From: G965197675 sp965197675
GTDB lineage: Bacteria > Chloroflexota > Dehalococcoidia > Plut-88900
DNA: 64,000 bases
Reading direction: 5' to 3'
NCBI GenBank assembly: GCA_965197675.1
Contig: OZ240221.1
Coordinates: 1,798,001-1,862,000, forward strand
A model generated the notes under the pieces. It saw only the letters and a list, made by a program, of their open reading frames with translations. It had not been told where the DNA came from and did not search any database. The translations under genes and the position numbers were made by a program. The number at the start of each line of letters is the position of its first letter. Position 1 is the first letter of the stretch. Below are positions 60,116 to 64,000 of the stretch, piece after piece.

Positions 60116-60128
60116 GGAGGCTACCTCC
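60116..60128 (-). promoter_or_regulatory. Hairpin over the cap15 ribosome site and CD-NTase stop
   Basis: On the minus strand: GGAGG, TAG (stop of the CD-NTase gene), CCTCC. A 5-bp stem with a 3-base loop pairs the only good ribosome site before cap15. A ribosome ending at the TAG would open it, so the effector would be made only when the CD-NTase is translated. Confidence 0.4.
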
Positions 60129-60999
60129 AGTTGTTCCACAGGGATACCAGTTCATTCGCAATTGCCTTTGCATCCTCCACTGACCACTGTTCAGGAGACG
60201 GACCAAACAGCCACTGCTGCCCATTCTGACAGACGATCATATCGAGGTCGTTCTGAACCATCCAGTTGACGATGGAGCGGTAGGTTTCCTGGAAGCTGTG
60301 CTGAAAAGCTGAGTCTGGCGCATTGTAGATGAGGCACTCGACGAAGTAGGACGGGCCGAGGTCAGCGCTGATACTGCCGGTGGACTCCAAGTGATTCCGG
60401 GCGTTTTTGAACATCCGCACAGTTCGATTGAATCGGTCGCTTGTCCTACTGCTCTTGGTGGCACCGTTCTTGTAGTGCTCTTTCGGGTAGTTGACGATCC
60501 AGCGCTTGTCTTGGAGAGCGTAGAAAGTGATGCCTTCTGCGTATGAGTAGGAGCTGTCATAACGCCGGTGCCCTATGCAAACAACCACGTCGGCCGCCAG
60601 CCTCGGTGGGTCCGCCTTCAGCTTGATCGATTTGTTGCCCTGTGCCACCATCCCTTTGCCGAATCCGCCCTCTAGGGCCTTGAGCACTTCACATCGGAAG
60701 TCGTTCCAATCGTAGGTGGCTGGCTGGAAGGACGAGGCAAGCGCCTGCTGTTCGTATTGAGAAAGTGAACCGGTGTCATGCTTGAACGCCGAGGTCATCT
60801 CCAGCACCATATCGACGTCGCTGTCTCCTCGGATGTTGGTATCGTTCCGGTAGGAGCCCTGTAGGTAGAAGTCGTAGGTCATGCCCTGTGGCCATCGGTA
60901 GGCGTCCAGCGCTCTCCTGATTGCTTCATAGGTGCGTTTGGCGGAGTCCTGCGCCCCGTGGTGAGACCACCTGCTAAGTTGGGATTCCGGAATGGCCAT
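60121..60999 (-). CDS. CBASS cyclic oligonucleotide synthase (CD-NTase)
   Basis: 292-residue nucleotidyltransferase of the cGAS/DncV-like (CD-NTase) superfamily. The active site is GSYRNDTNIRGDSDVDMVL: Gly-Ser helix start and D-x-D metal residues; a third Asp follows in LAADVVVCIG. Substrate-lid text KSIKLKADPPRLAADV and C-terminal helical region (DRFNRTVRMFKNARNHLE) agree with this family. On sensing phage infection it would make a cyclic di- or trinucleotide that activates Cap15. The clade (and so the product) cannot be set by eye. The ATG at 60999 has AAGGAAG upstream; the longer frame to 61086 crosses the divergent promoter of hsdM. No Cap2/Cap3 genes: a type I CBASS. Confidence 0.88.
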   Translation of the reverse strand: MAIPESQLSRWSHHGAQDSAKRTYEAIRRALDAYRWPQGMTYDFYLQGSYRNDTNIRGDSDVDMVLEMTSAFKHDTGSLSQYEQQALASSFQPATYDWNDFRCEVLKALEGGFGKGMVAQGNKSIKLKADPPRLAADVVVCIGHRRYDSSYSYAEGITFYALQDKRWIVNYPKEHYKNGATKSSRTSDRFNRTVRMFKNARNHLESTGSISADLGPSYFVECLIYNAPDSAFQHSFQETYRSIVNWMVQNDLDMIVCQNGQQWLFGPSPEQWSVEDAKAIANELVSLWNNWR

Positions 61000-61044
61000 G
61001 TCTTCCTTCTCGCGCCGCCGCATAAGGATTAGTGCATACTGCCG

Positions 61045-61073
61045 TTGACCCCTATTTCCGCAGCGCTTATACT
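61045..61073 (+). promoter_or_regulatory. Promoter of hsdM, apparently leaderless
   Basis: TTGACC, exactly 17 bases, TATACT. The ATG at 61080 is seven bases after the -10, right where transcription should begin, so the mRNA would have no leader. No ribosome site is visible, which agrees. Confidence 0.6.
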
Positions 61074-61079
61074 GCAAAC

Positions 61080-62921
61080 ATGGCAAATATAACAGATAGA
61101 CAGTCTGTCAGTCCAACTCTTCAATCCATCCGCGCCAGGCTGGACCTGACACAGGAGCAGCTTGCGGAGCGCCTTGGGGTCTCGTTCGCGACGGTGAATC
61201 GCTGGGAGGGTGGGGTGACGATGCCCCAGAAGGCAGCCCGGACAGCCATCGCTGCCCTAGCGGCCGAGGCGGGCATCGATGCCGCTGAGCCAGCCGTTGA
61301 TGAGGCAGATTCCGCGGCCCAAGTGACCCGCCGACGGTCCCGCCGAGGCCAGGCGTCCGTTCCCGAAACCAAGCCCATGGAGCAGATGCTGTGGGACGCC
61401 GCCTGCTCCATCCGAGGCGAAAAGGATGCCGCCAAGTTCAAGGACTACCTGCTGCCCCTTCTCTTCCTTAAGCGCCTCTCTGACGTGTTCGACGACGAGA
61501 TCGACCGGCTGGCTGAGGAGTTTGGGGACCGCGCCATCGCACAGGAAATCGCGGAGAGCGACCACGATCTGCTGCGCTTCTACCTGCCGCCCGAAGCCCG
61601 ATGGAGCGTGGTCAACAGTCGAGAGGCCCACGACTGGCCTCTCGACGCCGGGGGACGCAGCACACGCCCCCGTGACGTCGGCGAACACCTGACGATGGCC
61701 GTGCGAGCCGTCGTTCGTCACAATCCCACGATTTCGGGCGTCATTGACTTGGTGGACTTCGCCTCCGAGCGCAACGGCGAGCGCGACCTGAATCCGGCCC
61801 GGCTCGCCGCCGTAGTCGAGACCTTCTCTGACCCTCGATACCGCCTTGGCTTGGCCGACGTGCAGCCCGACTTCCTGGGCCGCGCCTACGAATACCTGTT
61901 GCGCAAGTTCGCCGAGGGTTCCGGCCAGAGCGCGGGCGAGTACTTCACCCCTACTGAGGTCGGCTACCTCATGTCCCACATCATGCGCCCTCGGCCCGGC
62001 GAGACGTGCCACGACTACGCCTGCGGCTCGGCGGGGCTGCTCATCAAGCTCCAGCTGGTCGCCCGCGAGACCGACCCAACCAGCCGTGTCCCCCTCAGGC
62101 TTTACGGTCAGGAGCTGCAGGCCGACAGCTACGCCGTCGCCCATATGAACGCCATCATCCACGACATGGAGGTCGAGATCGAGCGCGGCGACACCATGAT
62201 TAACCCGAAGTTCAAGAACGCTGCGGGACGCATTGCCGACCACGACGTCGTGGTCGCCAACCCGATGTGGAATCAGGACTTCAACCAGGACACCTTCGAA
62301 AACGACCCATTCGACCGCTTCCGTACAGCAGGCGGCGTCACCACCGGCAAGGGCGACTGGGCCTGGCTCCAGCACACCCTGGCCTGCCTGAACGAGCGCG
62401 GACGGGCGGCGGTGGTGCTGGACACGGGCGCGGTGACGCGCGGCTCCGGTAGCAAGAACGAGGATAGGGAGCGCAACATCCGCAAGTGGTTCGTGGAGCG
62501 GGACCTGATCGACGGCGTGGTGCTGTTGCCGGACAACCTCTTCTACAACACCAGCGCCGCTGGAATCATCGTCGTATTGTCGAAGCGTAAGCCGGAGGCG
62601 CGCAGGGGCAGGATCGTGCTGGTCAACGCCAGCCGCCGCGTCGGCAAGGGACGGCCCAAGAACTACATCCCGGAGGAGGACATCCGCCCCATCACCGCGG
62701 CATTCCTCAAGGGCGAGGCTGTCGACGGCGAGGTCGCCGTCATCACCCGTGAGCAGGCGCAGGAGGCCGACTACAACCTCAGCCCGAGCCGCTGGGTGGG
62801 GCAGGCAGACATGGTTGACCAGCGGCCTATCTCGGAGATCATTGCCGATATGCAGCGCCTTGACAGTGTGGCCCGTGAGATAGATGCGCAGTTGGCGAGA
62901 ATGCTGGAGAGCCTGCAATGA
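61080..62921 (+). CDS. hsdM: Type I restriction methyltransferase HsdM with N-terminal XRE domain
   Basis: 613-residue protein. Residues 8-60 are an XRE helix-turn-helix (LQSIRARLDLTQEQLAERLG and VSFATVNRWEGG). A basic linker precedes a full HsdM: EQMLWDAACSIRGEKDAAKF, KDYLLPLLFLKRLSDVFDDE, YFTPTEVGYLMSHIM, SAM motif YACGSAGLLIKLQ, catalytic NPMWNQDF, LPDNLFYNTSAAGIIVVLSK. It methylates adenine in a complex with HsdS. The DNA-binding domain suggests self-regulation, like controller proteins of type II systems. The ATG at 61080 fits the promoter seven bases before it; a GTG at 61032 is unlikely. HsdS follows with a four-base overlap. A GACAGTCTGTC palindrome at 61099 inside the gene could be its operator. 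HsdR must lie beyond the window or elsewhere. Confidence 0.9.
   Translation: MANITDRQSVSPTLQSIRARLDLTQEQLAERLGVSFATVNRWEGGVTMPQKAARTAIAALAAEAGIDAAEPAVDEADSAAQVTRRRSRRGQASVPETKPMEQMLWDAACSIRGEKDAAKFKDYLLPLLFLKRLSDVFDDEIDRLAEEFGDRAIAQEIAESDHDLLRFYLPPEARWSVVNSREAHDWPLDAGGRSTRPRDVGEHLTMAVRAVVRHNPTISGVIDLVDFASERNGERDLNPARLAAVVETFSDPRYRLGLADVQPDFLGRAYEYLLRKFAEGSGQSAGEYFTPTEVGYLMSHIMRPRPGETCHDYACGSAGLLIKLQLVARETDPTSRVPLRLYGQELQADSYAVAHMNAIIHDMEVEIERGDTMINPKFKNAAGRIADHDVVVANPMWNQDFNQDTFENDPFDRFRTAGGVTTGKGDWAWLQHTLACLNERGRAAVVLDTGAVTRGSGSKNEDRERNIRKWFVERDLIDGVVLLPDNLFYNTSAAGIIVVLSKRKPEARRGRIVLVNASRRVGKGRPKNYIPEEDIRPITAAFLKGEAVDGEVAVITREQAQEADYNLSPSRWVGQADMVDQRPISEIIADMQRLDSVAREIDAQLARMLESLQ
61099..61109 (+). 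promoter_or_regulatory. Candidate operator in the 5' end of hsdM
   Basis: GACAG-T-CTGTC, a palindrome 19 bases after the start codon, placed where binding would block a leaderless transcript. Short, so only tentative. Confidence 0.3.
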
Positions 62922-64000
62922 ATGAAGAGTGGACATGGCGTCCCCTTGGGGAGTTGTTCGAGATTGGCGCGGGCAAGACCATGTCCGCCGCCGCCAGGAA
63001 TGGCGCTGACAAGACGCCGTTTCTTCGGACATCCAATGTCCTCTGGGACGAGATCGACTTGTCGTCTGTGGACGAGATGTCGATTCCGGAGCACGAACTG
63101 CCTGCCAGGCTCCTCCGGCCGGGTGACTTGCTTGTATGTGAAGGTGGTGAGATTGGCCGCGCCGCCATTTGGAGTGGCGAAGTCGAACCGCTGTCGTTCC
63201 AGAACCACGTGCATCGGCTACGTCCTATTGTCGAAGAGGTCGATCCTCGCTTCTACGTGTACTTCCTACAGTCTGGCTTCACGCAGCTGGGCATCTACGA
63301 GGGCGCGGGCAACAAGACTACTATCCCAAACCTGTCCCGCAGCCGGTTGGCCGGGTTGGACGTGCCGCAACCACCGCTAGCCGAGCAGCAGTCAATCAGT
63401 TGTGTGCTCAGCCATGTACGGGATGCAATCAAGGTGCAGGACCGGAGCCTTGCTACCACCCAAGCCCTCAAACGCGCCGCCATGCACACCCTGTTCACGC
63501 GCGGGCTGCGGGGCGACGTGCAGAAGGAGTCGGAGATCGGGCCTGTGCCGGAGAGTTGGGAAACCTCCACATTGGGAGAGTCCGCACGGCTGGAACGTGG
63601 ACGGTTCATGCACCGCCCCAGAAATGAACCGCGCTTTTACGGCGGAACTACACCATTTGTCCAGACTGGGGACGTCGTCAAGTCAGGCGGCCGCATCCGT
63701 GACTTTACCCAAACACTCAACGATGAGGGCGTTGCGATAAGCCGCGTCTTTCCGGCTGGCACTATTCTCATCACCATAGCAGCCAACATAGGTTTCACTG
63801 GGATTCTGTGCTTCGACAGCGCATGTCCCGATAGTCTGATTGCTATAACTCCAGAACGTTTAGTCACGTCGGAGTTCTTAGAGTACTATCTCCAGACCCA
63901 GCAAGAGGAAATGGACAGACTTGCGCCCAAGGGAACACAGAAGAACATCAATATTCAGTTCCTCAGACCTTGGCCGATTGTAGCTCCGTCGGTAGAAGAA
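62918..64000 (+). CDS. hsdS: Type I restriction specificity subunit HsdS (3' end outside window)
   Basis: Specificity subunit, 361 codons visible, open to the window's end. Start ATG at 62918 overlaps hsdM's stop (ATGA). Target-recognition domain 1 begins WTWRPLGELFEIGAGKTMSA, with LLRPGDLLVCEGGEIGRAAI and NHVHRLRPIVEEVDPRFYVY, ending in the conserved PPLAEQQSISCVLSHVRDAI helix. TRD 2 starts GPVPESWETSTLGESARLER and has FPAGTILITIAANIGFTGIL and LAPKGTQKNINIQFLRPWPI. It gives the two half-sites of the DNA sequence recognised. The frame is uninterrupted. Confidence 0.92.
   Translation, partial: MNEEWTWRPLGELFEIGAGKTMSAAARNGADKTPFLRTSNVLWDEIDLSSVDEMSIPEHELPARLLRPGDLLVCEGGEIGRAAIWSGEVEPLSFQNHVHRLRPIVEEVDPRFYVYFLQSGFTQLGIYEGAGNKTTIPNLSRSRLAGLDVPQPPLAEQQSISCVLSHVRDAIKVQDRSLATTQALKRAAMHTLFTRGLRGDVQKESEIGPVPESWETSTLGESARLERGRFMHRPRNEPRFYGGTTPFVQTGDVVKSGGRIRDFTQTLNDEGVAISRVFPAGTILITIAANIGFTGILCFDSACPDSLIAITPERLVTSEFLEYYLQTQQEEMDRLAPKGTQKNINIQFLRPWPIVAPSVEE

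Overview
The window looks like a chromosomal stretch from an uncultured bacterium. The first 34 kb is dominated by amidohydrolases, luciferase-like flavin oxidoreductases, SDRs, RraA-type proteins and lipoprotein substrate-binding proteins with Thr/Pro-rich linkers. This style is common in Chloroflexota of the Dehalococcoidia/SAR202 type. The assignment is an inference from gene content; no rRNA or marker gene is present to confirm it.

Region 1 (1-18.3 kb) is catabolic. It holds an alcohol dehydrogenase fragment, a DUF433/PIN-like toxin-antitoxin pair, two VOC proteins, four amidohydrolase-superfamily enzymes, an MFS transporter, an LLM oxidoreductase, a NIPSNAP protein, an orphan lipoprotein solute-binding protein, a DAO-type FAD oxidoreductase, an RraA protein and an SDR. 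Decayed fragments of an acyl-CoA synthetase and of a second LLM oxidoreductase lie between them.

Region 2 (18.3-34.1 kb) mixes transport and respiration with gene graveyards. It carries LivJ/LivH/LivM-type genes without ATPases, an SDR, a second LivJ-type protein and an ammonium transporter. The long non-coding stretches contain dispersed repeats, palindromic REP-like units, two transposase C-terminal remnants and an in-frame chimera of a peptide-binding protein with the tail of a SNF2 helicase. A three-gene succinate dehydrogenase/fumarate reductase operon with a CCG-domain subunit ends just before tRNA-Ile(GAT).

Region 3 (34.1-50.7 kb) is a candidate mobile island at tRNA-Ile. A large serine recombinase runs antisense into the tRNA, followed by an RHH protein and a replication-relaxation family protein. 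The cargo is VapBC and a class-2-like DISARM phage-defence operon: C5-methyltransferase fused to Vsr, split DrmE, DrmA, DrmB, DrmC. An AspBHI-like modification-dependent endonuclease follows. A 9-bp direct repeat of the tRNA 3' end and an 18-bp inverted repeat with one mismatch sit at 34.2 and 50.7 kb.

Region 4 (50.7-64 kb) continues the defence island. It has a large N6-methyltransferase that may carry an N-terminal nuclease domain, a RelE-type toxin with an antitoxin fused to a PD-(D/E)XK-like domain, a truncated second serine recombinase, a two-gene CBASS module (CD-NTase plus Cap15) and the start of a type I restriction system. The HsdM of that system carries an N-terminal XRE domain and appears to be expressed from a leaderless promoter. 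The most notable combinations are the Vsr-fused DISARM locus beside a 5mC-directed nuclease, and the antitoxin-nuclease fusion.
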